Source: Rhodoferax aquaticus (GTDB lineage: Bacteria > Pseudomonadota > Gammaproteobacteria > Burkholderiales > Burkholderiaceae_C). Taken from it: a stretch of DNA of 64,000 nucleotides. The stretch is taken from assembly GCF_006974105.1 (NCBI RefSeq), contig NZ_CP036282.1, positions 1,550,001 through 1,614,000 on the forward strand, read 5' to 3'. Shown here piece by piece: positions 16,952 to 25,831 of the stretch (the first letter of the stretch is position 1; each line of letters opens with the position of its first letter). Position numbers and translations under genes: made by a program. A model generated the notes under the pieces. The model did no database searches and had not been told where the DNA came from. It was given only the letters and a program-made list of their open reading frames with translations.

Positions 16952-17605
16952 CTATTGCACGGTGGGGATGGTGGCGTCCAGCAAGCAGCCAAACTCGCGT
17001 GCAAAGTCCACACTCACGCGGGCATGCACGGCGCCTTGCTTGTCATAAAAGCGTTGTGTGCCTTCTAGCCCAAACACACCCTCGTGCCAGACGTTGGGGT
17101 GGATGTACAAGCCTTGGGTGCCGTCGAAGTAAAAGCACACAAAGTGCGCCGGTTTGACGTCATCCCCGGGCAGTGCCAGCGGCACCAAGAAGGGCTTTTT
17201 GTCGATGGGGAAAAACAGCTGCCCCCCATCGGGGTGGTAGTTGGCATGCCACAGCATGATGTGGGTGGGCTTGCGTTGGTGGTTGGGGTCTGCCTTCTCG
17301 GGCATTTGGGTGTAGCCCAAGACATAGTGGCCGCCTACGGCTTCGTTGCGGCCGTACAAAATGTCGCCACGCCACTGGCTCACAAACTCGCCTTGGGTGG
17401 TTCCGGCCTCGTTGCCAGAGTCTTCGTCCACCGGCCGCCAGCCCTCGGCAGGCCAGCGCTTGATTTCAATTTTTTGGGCCTCAGGGTCTTGCACCAGCAC
17501 GCCATATTTTTTAAGTGACTCCGCGGTGGCCGCGACCACAGGCATGCGCACGCGTTTCAGGCCCACGGGTAGGGCAGGGTGGAGGTAGTCAAAAGGCTTG
17601 TTCAT
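16952..17605 (-). CDS. Ureidoglycolate lyase family protein
   Basis: Cytosolic cupin-like protein of 217 aa resembling AllA, which splits ureidoglycolate to glyoxylate and urea in purine catabolism. Family-like segments are TAESLKKYGVLV (about 28-39), the core HPDGGQLFFPIDKKPFLVPL and the C-terminal metal-site region YIHPNVWHEGVF. It is longer than E. coli AllA (about 160 aa), mainly in the middle. ATG 17605 follows CAGGGA; the 49 upstream codons are discarded. No other allantoin-pathway gene is nearby except RidA downstream, so the exact substrate is uncertain. Confidence 0.72.
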   Translation of the reverse strand: MNKPFDYLHPALPVGLKRVRMPVVAATAESLKKYGVLVQDPEAQKIEIKRWPAEGWRPVDEDSGNEAGTTQGEFVSQWRGDILYGRNEAVGGHYVLGYTQMPEKADPNHQRKPTHIMLWHANYHPDGGQLFFPIDKKPFLVPLALPGDDVKPAHFVCFYFDGTQGLYIHPNVWHEGVFGLEGTQRFYDKQGAVHARVSVDFAREFGCLLDATIPTVQ

Positions 17606-17771
17606 CGTGATGTTCCCTGAAACTTCTTGGCAACGCACTACATTGCGACAACACCATTGCACCAAAATGACATACGGTTCAAACCGCGAAGAAAGCGGCC
17701 ATACCACTGCTGTCTTTGCAGTCTGGTGCGTTCTGTCTAGGAAATCAAGCATGCGTTGTGAAAAGTCTGGC

Positions 17772-17777
17772 TATAAT
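17772..17777 (+). promoter_or_regulatory. -10-like TATAAT upstream of etfB
   Basis: A perfect TATAAT lies 114 bp before the etfB start. No convincing -35 hexamer is found at 16-18 bp upstream, so this is only a probable promoter. Confidence 0.4.
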
Positions 17778-17837
17778 TTGCAAAAAAGCACGATCGTTCT
17801 ATTTTGTAATGATGCGGTGCGGCATAGAATCAATCAG

Positions 17838-17853
17838 TTGACGTGTACGTCAA
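17838..17853. promoter_or_regulatory. Palindromic operator upstream of etfBA (LiuR-like)
   Basis: The inverted repeat TTGACGT-GT-ACGTCAA (7-bp perfect arms) sits 37 bp ahead of etfB, between the -10-like box and the ribosome site. It closely resembles the TTGACG...CGTCAA operators described from comparative genomics for LiuR, a MerR-family repressor of branched-chain amino-acid and acyl-CoA degradation genes, including etf, in proteobacteria. The match is from memory; no LiuR gene is in the window. Confidence 0.55.
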
Positions 17854-17890
17854 GTAAAAGCCCTATTCGTAAACCTCTGGAGTTGAAGCA

Positions 17891-18640
17891 ATGAAAGTCC
17901 TGGTCGCAGTCAAGCGTGTGGTGGACTACAACGTGAAGGTCCGCGTGAAGTCGGACAACACCGGTGTAGATATCGCCAACGTCAAAATGAGCATGAACCC
18001 TTTTGACGAAATCGCTATTGAAGAGGCCGTGCGTCTCAAAGAAAAGGGTGTGGTCACCGAAGTGATCGCTGTTTCTTGTGGCGTTACCCAATGCCAAGAG
18101 ACTTTGCGCACCGCCATGGCCATCGGCGCAGACCGTGGCATCTTGGTCGAAACTTCTGAAGAACTGCAACCCTTGGCAGTGGCCAAATTGCTCAAAGCCT
18201 TGGTGGACAAAGAGCAACCTGGTTTGGTGATCTTGGGCAAGCAAGCCATTGACGATGACTGCAACCAAACGGGCCAAATGCTGGCTGCTTTGGCTAACCT
18301 GCCCCAAGCCACATTCGCCAGTAAGGTCGAAGTGGCCGATGGCAAAGCCAGCGTCACCCGTGAAGTGGACGGCGGCTTGGAAACCCTGTCTGTCACATTG
18401 CCTGCCATCGTGACCACCGACCTGCGTTTGAACGAGCCCCGCTACGTGACCTTGCCCAACATCATGAAGGCCAAGAAGAAGCAGCTCGACATCTTCAAGC
18501 CCGAAGATTTGGGCGTGAATGTGGCACCCCGCATTAAGACCCTGAGCGTGGCGGAACCCGCTAAGCGCAGCGCCGGTATCAAAGTGCCTGACGTGGCTAC
18601 TTTGGTCGCCAAGTTGAAGAATGAAGCCAAGGTCATCTAA
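17891..18640 (+). CDS. etfB: Electron transfer flavoprotein beta subunit
   Basis: The 249-aa beta subunit of ETF takes electrons from acyl-CoA dehydrogenases and passes them to ETF-quinone oxidoreductase. It begins [20 protein letters not shown] and contains [19 protein letters not shown]. The ETF-beta recognition segment that contacts dehydrogenases is at about 185-205 ([18 protein letters not shown]). GGAG precedes the ATG. The etfA start follows 10 bp after the stop. Confidence 0.95.
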   Translation: MKVLVAVKRVVDYNVKVRVKSDNTGVDIANVKMSMNPFDEIAIEEAVRLKEKGVVTEVIAVSCGVTQCQETLRTAMAIGADRGILVETSEELQPLAVAKLLKALVDKEQPGLVILGKQAIDDDCNQTGQMLAALANLPQATFASKVEVADGKASVTREVDGGLETLSVTLPAIVTTDLRLNEPRYVTLPNIMKAKKKQLDIFKPEDLGVNVAPRIKTLSVAEPAKRSAGIKVPDVATLVAKLKNEAKVI

Positions 18641-18650
18641 GGAACACACC

Positions 18651-19583
18651 ATGACTGCTCTCGTAATCGCTGAACACGACAACGCATCCATCAAGGGTGC
18701 CACTCTCAATACCGTAAGCGCTGCTGCCCAATGCGGTGGTGATGTGCATGTTTTGGTCGCTGGTAGCAACGCCGCTGCCGCTGCCGCTGCCGCCGCACAA
18801 ATCGCAGGCGTTAGCAAAGTGCTGCACGCGGACTCTGACGCTTTTGCGCACGGCTTGGCCGAAAACGTGGCAGCCCAAGTGCTGGCCGTGGCCGCTGGCT
18901 ACAGCCACTTGGTGTTCCCCGCTACCGCATCAGGCAAAAACATTGCCCCACGCGTGGCGGCTTTGTTGGATGTGGGCCAAGTCTCTGACATCACCAAAGT
19001 GGTAAGCGCTGATACCTTTGAGCGCCCTATCTATGCGGGTAACGCTATTGCCACCGTGCAAAGCCAAGACGCTACCAAAGTGCTGACCGTGCGTACTACA
19101 GGCTTTGACCCCGCAGCTGCCACTGGTGGCAGCGCAGCAGTGGAAACCATTGCTGCAGCGGCTGCCCACGCAGGTGTGCAGTACGTTGGCTCTGAAATCG
19201 CCAAGAACGATCGCCCTGAGTTGACTGCTGCCAAGATCATCGTGTCCGGCGGCCGTGCTTTGGGTTCTAGCGAAAAGTTCACCGAAGTCATGACCCCCTT
19301 GGCTGACAAGCTCGGTGCTGCCATGGGCGCGTCCCGCGCTGCAGTGGACGCGGGCTACGCACCTAACGACTGGCAAGTGGGCCAAACCGGCAAGATCGTG
19401 GCACCTCAGCTGTATGTGGCCTGCGGTATCAGCGGCGCAATCCAGCACTTGGCCGGTATGAAAGATTCCAAGGTCATTGTGGCCATCAACAAAGACCCCG
19501 AAGCGCCTATTTTCAGCGTGGCGGATTACGGTTTAGAGGCCGATTTGTTTGTGGCAGTGCCCGAACTGATTGCGGCGCTCTAA
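18651..19583 (+). CDS. etfA: Electron transfer flavoprotein alpha subunit
   Basis: The 310-aa alpha subunit carries the FAD of ETF. The FAD-binding C-terminal domain is clear: [13 protein letters not shown] (about 199-211), then [16 protein letters not shown] and [21 protein letters not shown] 18651 follows TAAGGAACA; an in-frame start 30 bp earlier overlaps etfB and is less likely. A run of nine Ala residues (about 40-48) is encoded by a GCC/GCT repeat in the N-terminal domain. It ends just ahead of a strong terminator. Confidence 0.95.
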   Translation: MTALVIAEHDNASIKGATLNTVSAAAQCGGDVHVLVAGSNAAAAAAAAAQIAGVSKVLHADSDAFAHGLAENVAAQVLAVAAGYSHLVFPATASGKNIAPRVAALLDVGQVSDITKVVSADTFERPIYAGNAIATVQSQDATKVLTVRTTGFDPAAATGGSAAVETIAAAAAHAGVQYVGSEIAKNDRPELTAAKIIVSGGRALGSSEKFTEVMTPLADKLGAAMGASRAAVDAGYAPNDWQVGQTGKIVAPQLYVACGISGAIQHLAGMKDSKVIVAINKDPEAPIFSVADYGLEADLFVAVPELIAAL

Positions 19584-19596
19584 GCGAGAAGGCAAC

Positions 19597-19626
19597 AAGG
19601 GCATCGCGCGCGGTGCCCTTTTTTTT
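19597..19626 (+). terminator. Rho-independent terminator after etfBA
   Basis: GGGCAT...GTGCCC stem with a GC-rich loop followed directly by a run of eight T's. It separates etfBA from the acyl-CoA dehydrogenase gene, so the latter needs its own promoter or read-through. Confidence 0.88.
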
Positions 19627-19675
19627 CGCGTGCACATTGTGTTTTGCTTGATTCAAGAACTTTTCGGAGACTCCC

Positions 19676-21466
19676 ATGAGCTATGTCGCCCCTGTCAAAG
19701 ACATGTTGTTCAACATGCAGCATCTGGCCAATATCGACCAAATTGCCCAACTGCCGGGCTTTGAAGATGCTGGTTTTGATACGGCGCAAGCCGTGTTGGA
19801 AGAGGCGGCTAAGTTCACCCAAGAGGTGCTGGCACCGCTGAACTGGGAAGGCGACAAAGCCCCCAGCAGCTGGGCCGACGGCAAGGTCACCGCGACAGCG
19901 GGCTTTAAAGAAGCCTTTGCGCAGTTTGTGCAAGGCGGCTGGCAAGGGCTGCAACACCCCACGGACTTTGGTGGCCAAGGCCTGCCTAAAACCATTGGCT
20001 CCGCATGCGGTGAAATGCAGAACTCGGCCAATATGAGCTTTGCCCTGTGCCCCTTGCTCAGCGACGGTGCCATTGAGGCCCTGCTCACTGCTGGCTCAGA
20101 CGAGCTCAAAGCCACCTATCTGGAAAACCTGGTCAGCGGCAAGTGGACCGGCACCATGAACTTGACTGAGCCCCAAGCAGGCTCTGACCTGGCCATGGTG
20201 CGCAGCCGCGCGGAACCCCAACCTGACGGCACCTACAAGGTGTTTGGCACCAAGATCTTCATCACCTGGGGTGAGCACGACATGGCCGAGAACATCGTCC
20301 ATTTGGTCTTGGCCCGCGTGAGTGGCGCGCCCGAAGGCGTGAAGGGCATTAGCCTGTTTGTGGTGCCCAAGTTCATGGTGAACAAAGACGGTTCTTTGGG
20401 GGCCCGCAACGATGTGCACTGCGTTTCCATCGAACACAAAATGGGCATTAAGGCCAGCCCAACCGCAGTGCTGCAATATGGCGACCACGGCGGTGCGGTG
20501 GGCTACCTGGTAGGCCAAGAAAACCGTGGCTTGGAATACATGTTTATCATGATGAACGCCGCGCGCTACGGCGTGGGCGTGCAGGGCATTGCGATTGCCG
20601 AGCGCGCTTACCAAAAGGCCGTGCAGTTTTCCAAAGACCGTGTGCAAAGTCGCCCGGTGGACGGTTCGATTGCGGCCAGCGCCCCCATCATTCACCACCC
20701 CGATGTGCGCCGCATGCTGATGACCATGCGCGCCTACACCGAGGGTTGCCGTGCCTTGTCCAGCGTAGGCGCCAGCGCTTATGACAACGCACACCACCAC
20801 CCTGATGCTGAGGTGCGCAAAACCCACCAAGCGTTTTATGAATTCATGGTGCCTCTCATCAAAGGCTACAGCACCGAGATGAGCTTAGAAGTGACCTCGC
20901 TGGCCGTGCAAGTGCATGGTGGCATGGGCTTTATTGAAGAAACCGGCGTAGCCCAGTACTACCGTGATGCCAAGATTTTGACCATCTACGAAGGCACCAC
21001 CGCCATCCAAGCCAATGACTTGGTGGGCCGCAAAACCGCACGCGATGGTGGCCAAACGGCCAAAGCCATCGTGAGCCAAATCGAGGCCACCGAAGCTGCA
21101 TTGCTGCAAAGCGCCAGCAGCCACGCGGTCGCCGTGGCCAAGCGCCTCAAGGCGGCACGTGAGGCTTTGGTGGACGTGATTGAGTTTGTGGCGGGCAACA
21201 CCAAAGCCAGCCCTAATGCCGTGTTTTCTGGCAGCGTGCCGTACCTCATGCTGGCAGGCAACGTGATGGCAGGCTGGCAATTGGCGCGCGCCTTGTTGGT
21301 GGCCCAAGAGCAACTGGCCGCAGGTGTGGACAACGCGTTTATGCAAGCCAAGATCACCACAGCCCGCTTCTACGCAGACCATATTTTGGTGAAGGCCCCC
21401 GGCCTGCGCGACAGCATTGTGGAAGGCGCTGATTGCGTTACTGAATTGGCGCTTGACGCTTTTTAA
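19676..21466 (+). CDS. Acyl-CoA dehydrogenase (DmdC/FadE5-like long form)
   Basis: FAD-dependent acyl-CoA dehydrogenase of 596 aa, longer than the classical 380-aa enzymes because of a C-terminal helical extension. MNLTEPQAGSDL (about 158-169) and KIFITWGEHD are the flavin-site segments. Glu in ILTIYEGTTAIQANDLVGRK (about 441) is in the catalytic-base region. This subgroup includes 3-methylmercaptopropionyl-CoA dehydrogenases (DmdC), but many members act on ordinary acyl-CoAs. Its electron acceptor is probably the ETF encoded just upstream. GGAG precedes the ATG. Confidence 0.9.
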   Translation: MSYVAPVKDMLFNMQHLANIDQIAQLPGFEDAGFDTAQAVLEEAAKFTQEVLAPLNWEGDKAPSSWADGKVTATAGFKEAFAQFVQGGWQGLQHPTDFGGQGLPKTIGSACGEMQNSANMSFALCPLLSDGAIEALLTAGSDELKATYLENLVSGKWTGTMNLTEPQAGSDLAMVRSRAEPQPDGTYKVFGTKIFITWGEHDMAENIVHLVLARVSGAPEGVKGISLFVVPKFMVNKDGSLGARNDVHCVSIEHKMGIKASPTAVLQYGDHGGAVGYLVGQENRGLEYMFIMMNAARYGVGVQGIAIAERAYQKAVQFSKDRVQSRPVDGSIAASAPIIHHPDVRRMLMTMRAYTEGCRALSSVGASAYDNAHHHPDAEVRKTHQAFYEFMVPLIKGYSTEMSLEVTSLAVQVHGGMGFIEETGVAQYYRDAKILTIYEGTTAIQANDLVGRKTARDGGQTAKAIVSQIEATEAALLQSASSHAVAVAKRLKAAREALVDVIEFVAGNTKASPNAVFSGSVPYLMLAGNVMAGWQLARALLVAQEQLAAGVDNAFMQAKITTARFYADHILVKAPGLRDSIVEGADCVTELALDAF

Positions 21467-21483
21467 GACCAGTGTGTTGCAGG

Positions 21484-21544
21484 TGGTTGCTATGTAAATA
21501 GTAGCCGCCTACGCATATTTCATGGGCGCAAACGGCATATTTTC
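21484..21544 (+). repeat. Dispersed GCTAT...ATAGC intergenic repeat, copy B
   Basis: Contains TTGCTATGTAAATAGTAGC, then ACGCATATTTCATGGGCGCA and GGCATATTTT, the shared block order of the family. It lies between the acyl-CoA dehydrogenase and nitronate monooxygenase genes. Confidence 0.65.
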
Positions 21545-21573
21545 CCAATAAAACCTATTCTGAGGAGACAAGC

Positions 21574-22527
21574 ATGTCCACATTGCCAGCACCTTTGAAC
21601 CGTTTGCCTTTTCCGGTGATCGGCTCGCCACTCTTCATCATCAGCAACCCGCAGTTGGTCATCGCCCAGTGCATTGCTGGCGTGGTGGGCTCCATGCCCG
21701 CACTCAACGCCCGCCCTGCAGAGTTGCTGGAAGACTGGCTCAAGGAAATCACTGAAACCTTGGCTGCCTATAACGCGGCCCACCCCGACGCACCAGCGGC
21801 CCCATTTGCCATCAACCAAATCGTGCACAAAAGCAATGACCGCTTAGAGCACGACATGGCCTTGTGCGTGAAGTACAAGGTGCCAATCATCATCACGTCC
21901 TTGGGCGCGCGTGAAGAAATCAATGCCGCTGCGCATTCCTACGGCGGCGTGGTCTTGCACGACGTCATCAACAACAAACATGCGCACAAAGCCATTGAAA
22001 AAGGCGCGGATGGACTGATCGCAGTGGCGGCAGGCGCTGGTGGCCATGCGGGGCTGAAGAGCCCGTTTGCGCTGATCCAAGAAATCCGCCAATGGTTTGA
22101 CGGCCCGCTGGCCTTGAGTGGTGCCATTTCTACCGGCGACGCGGTCTTGGCAGCACAAGCCATGGGCGCAGACTTTGCCTACATCGGCTCCGCCTTTATC
22201 GCCACCCACGAAGCCCGCGCCGTAGAGGGCTACAAGCAAGCCATTGTGGACAGTGACTCCGACGAAATCGTCTACAGCAACCTGTTCACCGGCGTGCACG
22301 GCAATTACCTAGCGCCTAGCATCCGCGCAGCGGGCCTAGACCCCGCCAACCTGCCTGAGAGCGACCCCAGCAAAATGAACTTTGGCGGCTCATCCGCCAA
22401 GGCGTGGAAAGAAATCTGGGGTTGCGGCCAAGGCATTGGTGCGATCAACAAAATCCAAAGTACAGCCGATTACGTGACCCAACTCAAACGCGAATACGTC
22501 GCTGCCCGCGGGCGCTTGGGTTTTTAA
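21574..22527 (+). CDS. Nitronate monooxygenase / NAD(P)H-dependent flavin oxidoreductase
   Basis: FMN-dependent TIM-barrel protein of 317 aa in the 2-nitropropane-dioxygenase family. The FMN-phosphate region GADGLIAVAAGAGGHAG (about 147-163) and the later LSGAISTGDAVLAAQAMGADFAYIGS segment are typical; the His in GGHAG is at the usual active-site position. TGAGGAGA precedes the ATG. Many members are oxidoreductases or enoyl-reductase-like proteins of unknown substrate. Its position behind acyl-CoA dehydrogenase and ETF genes suggests a link with acyl-CoA or nitroalkanoate metabolism. Confidence 0.88.
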   Translation: MSTLPAPLNRLPFPVIGSPLFIISNPQLVIAQCIAGVVGSMPALNARPAELLEDWLKEITETLAAYNAAHPDAPAAPFAINQIVHKSNDRLEHDMALCVKYKVPIIITSLGAREEINAAAHSYGGVVLHDVINNKHAHKAIEKGADGLIAVAAGAGGHAGLKSPFALIQEIRQWFDGPLALSGAISTGDAVLAAQAMGADFAYIGSAFIATHEARAVEGYKQAIVDSDSDEIVYSNLFTGVHGNYLAPSIRAAGLDPANLPESDPSKMNFGGSSAKAWKEIWGCGQGIGAINKIQSTADYVTQLKREYVAARGRLGF

Positions 22528-22530
22528 GGA

Positions 22531-22590
22531 AAAATGGCCGCTTGCGCCCATGGATAGTGTGCAGGATGCTATTTAATACATAGCAACCTG
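22531..22590 (-). repeat. Dispersed GCTAT...ATAGC intergenic repeat, copy C
   Basis: Contains GGCCGCTTGCGCCCATGGAT and GATGCTATTTAATACATAGC in the order found in the other copies. It lies directly after the nitronate monooxygenase stop. Confidence 0.65.
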
Positions 22591-22647
22591 CGCACTCCAC
22601 ATGGGCTTGGTGGCCTAGTGCTCTGACGCGCAGCAGGGTGCTTTGAC

Positions 22648-23304
22648 TTAGGCCGGAAACTGCACTACCTCCTGGCTCGGCTCCCACGGCGGGTACTTGT
22701 CCATCACGGAGGCGTACAGCGCCGAATCCTCAAATTGCAGCAACCAAGCCTGAAGCGCAGGCCAGTTTTGCGCCGCAAACCAGCCCGGGTCGGTGTGCGC
22801 AAATTGCCGCGCAAAAGGGGCAATGGCCATGTCAGCCAACTGCCGCTGCGGCCCCGCCAAAAAGCCATTCGTCGCCAGCTTGTCTTGAAGCAACTGCAAG
22901 AACTCGGCGCCCAAGGCTCGGTCAGCCAAGCCATCACTCAGGCCATGGCGGTTAGGGTATTTGTACCGGTCCAAGTGGTGCTTGAACGGTCCATCGCACT
23001 GGGCCACCAGCGCCAGCATGTCTTGCAACGCCGCGGTTGTGCTGCCCAGCCACTGCTCCGGGTCATTGCGGCGTAGTGCCCAAAGCATGATGTCCAAGCT
23101 CTGGTCAATCACCGTGCTATCTGCCAACACCAGCACAGGCACGGTCGCCTGAGGCGAGGCCAGTCGCAATGCCTCCGGCTTGTCACGCAATACCACTTCC
23201 CGCAACTCGCACGGCTGGCCGCTGATGGCTATCGCAAGCCTAGCGCGCATGGCATAAGGGCAGCGCCTAAAGCTGTACAAAATGGGGAGGGGAGACGTGG
23301 GCAT
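22648..23304 (-). CDS. Glutathione S-transferase-like protein
   Basis: Protein of 218 aa with an N-terminal thioredoxin-like domain bearing CPYAMRARLAI (about residues 15-25) and the cis-Pro segment ATVPVLVL, followed by a helical C-terminal domain (about 90-215). The CPxxxR start resembles glutaredoxin-2-like and lambda/omega-class GSTs that use Cys rather than Ser/Tyr. ATG 23304 is preferred to an in-frame TTG four codons earlier. Substrate unknown. Confidence 0.85.
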   Translation of the reverse strand: MPTSPLPILYSFRRCPYAMRARLAIAISGQPCELREVVLRDKPEALRLASPQATVPVLVLADSTVIDQSLDIMLWALRRNDPEQWLGSTTAALQDMLALVAQCDGPFKHHLDRYKYPNRHGLSDGLADRALGAEFLQLLQDKLATNGFLAGPQRQLADMAIAPFARQFAHTDPGWFAAQNWPALQAWLLQFEDSALYASVMDKYPPWEPSQEVVQFPA

Positions 23305-23346
23305 AGTCGACTTCAATGCGCAGCTACTAGCTAGCGCGGGCTCTAT

Positions 23347-24300
23347 CTAGTGGGAGGTTTGCGGCTTAGGCAGTTGCGCACCGATATGCGTTTGATGGCG
23401 TGCCTTGGCGAGTTCCCACTGGCGTTGGCGTTCGCGGGCGCTGTCTTTTTGTGTGTCGGTGGTGTGTGCGTGGCAGCGTGGGCAGCTCACACCCAGTTCG
23501 AACAAGGGGGACTCGGTGGCGCCATCTTCTAGGGGCTGGCGGCAGGCGCGGCAGAGCTGGTGCTGCCCCGGCACAAGGCCGTGGCCCACCGAGACGCGTT
23601 CGTCAAACACAAAGCATTCGCCTTCCCACAGACTTTGCTCTGGGGCGACGGTTTCCAAGTACTTGAGAATGCCGCCCTCTAAGTGGTAGACCTCGTCATA
23701 GCCTTGGGCACGCATATAGGCGGTGGATTTTTCGCAGCGTATGCCTCCGGTGCAAAACATGGCGACCTTGGGCTTTACGCCGCTGCGTGCTTGCAGTGCT
23801 TGGGCTTGCTCTACCCATGCGGGCAATTGTGAAAACGATTGGATGTGTGGGTCTAGCGCGCCTTTGAAGGTGCCGATTTCGACTTCGTAGTCGTTGCGCG
23901 TATCCACCACGACCACATGGGGGTCAGAAATCAGTGCGTTCCAGTCGGCAGGCTTGACATAGGTGCCCGCCATCAAGGTGGGGCTGATGTCCGGCACGCC
24001 CATGGTCACGATCTCTTTTTTAAGGCGCACTTTCATGCGGTAGAAGGGGGCTTTGTCGGCAAACGACTCTTTGTGATGCAAATCAGCTAACAACGGGTCG
24101 CTGCGCAGGTAGGCCAAGACTGCATGCACATCGGCAGGCGCACCGGCAATGGTGCTGTTGATGCCCTCACGGGCCAAGAGAATCAGGCCTTTGACGTGGT
24201 GCTCTTCGCAAAACGCGAGCAGCGGGGCTTTGCGCGCCTCATAGTCGGGCAAGTCCACAAATTTGTAAAAGGCAGCGGTGAGATAGGTGGTGTCAGACAT
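23347..24300 (-). CDS. trhO: tRNA uridine(34) hydroxylase, rhodanese family
   Basis: Protein of 317 aa matching TrhO (YceA). In E. coli it hydroxylates U34 of tRNAs to 5-hydroxyuridine using O2. The N-terminal acylphosphatase-like part includes LILAREGINSTIAG. The rhodanese domain (about 125-215) carries the diagnostic loop CTGGIRCEKS with its active Cys near 182. A C-terminal Cys-rich segment (CRAC...CPRC) could bind zinc. GAGG precedes the ATG. Confidence 0.92.
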   Translation of the reverse strand: MSDTTYLTAAFYKFVDLPDYEARKAPLLAFCEEHHVKGLILLAREGINSTIAGAPADVHAVLAYLRSDPLLADLHHKESFADKAPFYRMKVRLKKEIVTMGVPDISPTLMAGTYVKPADWNALISDPHVVVVDTRNDYEVEIGTFKGALDPHIQSFSQLPAWVEQAQALQARSGVKPKVAMFCTGGIRCEKSTAYMRAQGYDEVYHLEGGILKYLETVAPEQSLWEGECFVFDERVSVGHGLVPGQHQLCRACRQPLEDGATESPLFELGVSCPRCHAHTTDTQKDSARERQRQWELAKARHQTHIGAQLPKPQTSH

Positions 24301-24351
24301 GCCTCAATTGTGCCTTTTTCTCCTGCAGCGACCTCCAGAGGCTGAGTCCTC

Positions 24352-25716
24352 TTAGCAGGGCCAGGTTGCGCCATGCTCGGGCACGATGGCGCGCAAGCTT
24401 AGCTCGTGGCTAATGCGTGCGCGCAAGGCGTCCGACGCTGCCGCTTCGCCATGCACCACATACACCTGGTCGGGCGGCGTGGGCATGGTGCGTAGCCAAG
24501 CCAAGAGCTGGCCCGCATCTGCGTGGGCCGAGGCAGACTGCAGTTGCACGATCTCGGCGTTGACCTCGACATCACGGCCATGGATGCGCACGCTGCGTGC
24601 CCCGCTGGCAAACGTAGCCCCGCGTGTGCCCGGGGACTGGTAGCCCGTCAGTATCACCATATTGCGGTGGTTGCCAGCATGGTGTGCCAGGTGGTGCAGC
24701 ACCCGTCCACCTGTGGCCATGCCGCTAGCCGACAAAATAACCATAGGGCCGTGGCGGCTTGCTAGGGCTTTGGATTCGTCGGTACTGTTGACCATGGTGG
24801 CACAGTGGGTCATGGCATGGACTTCATCGCGGCTCAAGCGGTGCTCGCCTGGGTGCTGCTCAAACAAATGCGTGGTGTGCACAGCCATGGGGCTGTCCAG
24901 AAAAATAGGCAGGCCATGGGGCACTGCGCCTTGGGCTTTGAGCTGAGCAATGGCATGGAGCAAGGCCTGTGCGCGCCCCACGGCAAACACGGGCACCACC
25001 GCCACGCCGCCGCGTGCGGCCAAGCGGGCAAGGGCAGGGCCAAGCTCTGCCAAGAGGTCTTCCGGCGGGTGGGTGCGATTGCCGTAGGTGGATTCAATGA
25101 GCACCGTATCCGCTGCCGGGGCTGGCTCCGGCGGGTTCATCAAACTGTCGTCGGGGCGACCCAGGTCGCCTGAGAACAGAATCCTTCGCCCCGCAACTTC
25201 CACCAGCACGCTGGATGCGCCCAGAATATGCCCAGCAGGGCGTAGCGTGACGCGCCAGCCGGGAATGGGCTGAAAGCAGACATGGGCTTGCACGGCCTTG
25301 ATATGTGGCAGGCAGTCCAGCGCGTCTTGGCGGGTGTACAAAGGCTCTGCGGGGCGGTGTTTAGAGAAGCCATGGCGGTTGGCAAATAGGGCGTCTTCTT
25401 CCTGTAGGTGGCCACTGTCTGGCAGCAGAATTTTGCACAAGTCGCGCGTACCGGGCGATGCGTATATGGGGCCCTGAAAACCATTTTTGACCAGCAGCGG
25501 TAAGTAGCCGCTGTGGTCTAAATGGGCATGGGTGAGCACCACTGCGTCAATCGCCCGTAAAGCCTCGGGCGGTGGCGCCCAGTTGCGCAAGCGCAGCTGC
25601 TTGTAGCCCTGAAACAGGCCACAGTCGATCATCAAGGCCTTGCCCTCGCAGCGCAGCAAGTACTTGGAGCCGGTGACTGTGTCTGCAGCCCCTAAGAAAG
25701 TAAGAGAAACGCCCAT
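24352..25716 (-). CDS. MBL-fold beta-CASP ribonuclease-like protein
   Basis: Metallo-beta-lactamase-fold protein of 454 aa of the CPSF/Ysh1-like group. The metal motif THAHLDHSGYLP (about 59-70), further His/Asp ligands (AGHILGASS; FSGDLG) and the beta-CASP block (PIFLDSPMA; ILSASGMATGGRVLHHL) are all visible, followed by the RMMBL-type C-terminus (AEIVQLQSASAHADAGQLLAW; VYVVHGE). The family cuts RNA endo- or exonucleolytically; bacterial members of this branch are poorly characterised. ATG 25716 follows GAGG, with the fold starting at once; the 11 upstream codons are dropped. Confidence 0.9.
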   Translation of the reverse strand: MGVSLTFLGAADTVTGSKYLLRCEGKALMIDCGLFQGYKQLRLRNWAPPPEALRAIDAVVLTHAHLDHSGYLPLLVKNGFQGPIYASPGTRDLCKILLPDSGHLQEEDALFANRHGFSKHRPAEPLYTRQDALDCLPHIKAVQAHVCFQPIPGWRVTLRPAGHILGASSVLVEVAGRRILFSGDLGRPDDSLMNPPEPAPAADTVLIESTYGNRTHPPEDLLAELGPALARLAARGGVAVVPVFAVGRAQALLHAIAQLKAQGAVPHGLPIFLDSPMAVHTTHLFEQHPGEHRLSRDEVHAMTHCATMVNSTDESKALASRHGPMVILSASGMATGGRVLHHLAHHAGNHRNMVILTGYQSPGTRGATFASGARSVRIHGRDVEVNAEIVQLQSASAHADAGQLLAWLRTMPTPPDQVYVVHGEAAASDALRARISHELSLRAIVPEHGATWPC

Positions 25717-25756
25717 GGAGTTGCCTCGCAGCTTGGCAGGCCGGCCCAAGCGGGCA

Positions 25757-25793
25757 CAAAAAAGCCGCCAAGTCGTTTATAGACCGGGCGGCT
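25757..25793 (-). terminator. Terminator after dnaJ
   Basis: On the minus strand, AGCCGCC and GGCGGCT pair around a 17-nt loop and are followed by a T6 run. A second perfect hairpin, AAGCGGC-GTGT-GCCGCTT at 25802-25819, lies between this and the dnaJ stop. Confidence 0.8.
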
Positions 25794-25831
25794 CATTGGG
25801 CAAGCGGCGTGTGCCGCTTACTTGATGTGTA

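Noticed and set aside
18750..19010. Plus-strand frame overlapping etfA in another phase (Trp/Pro/Leu-rich)
   Set aside because: Shadow frame created by the Ala-rich coding sequence.
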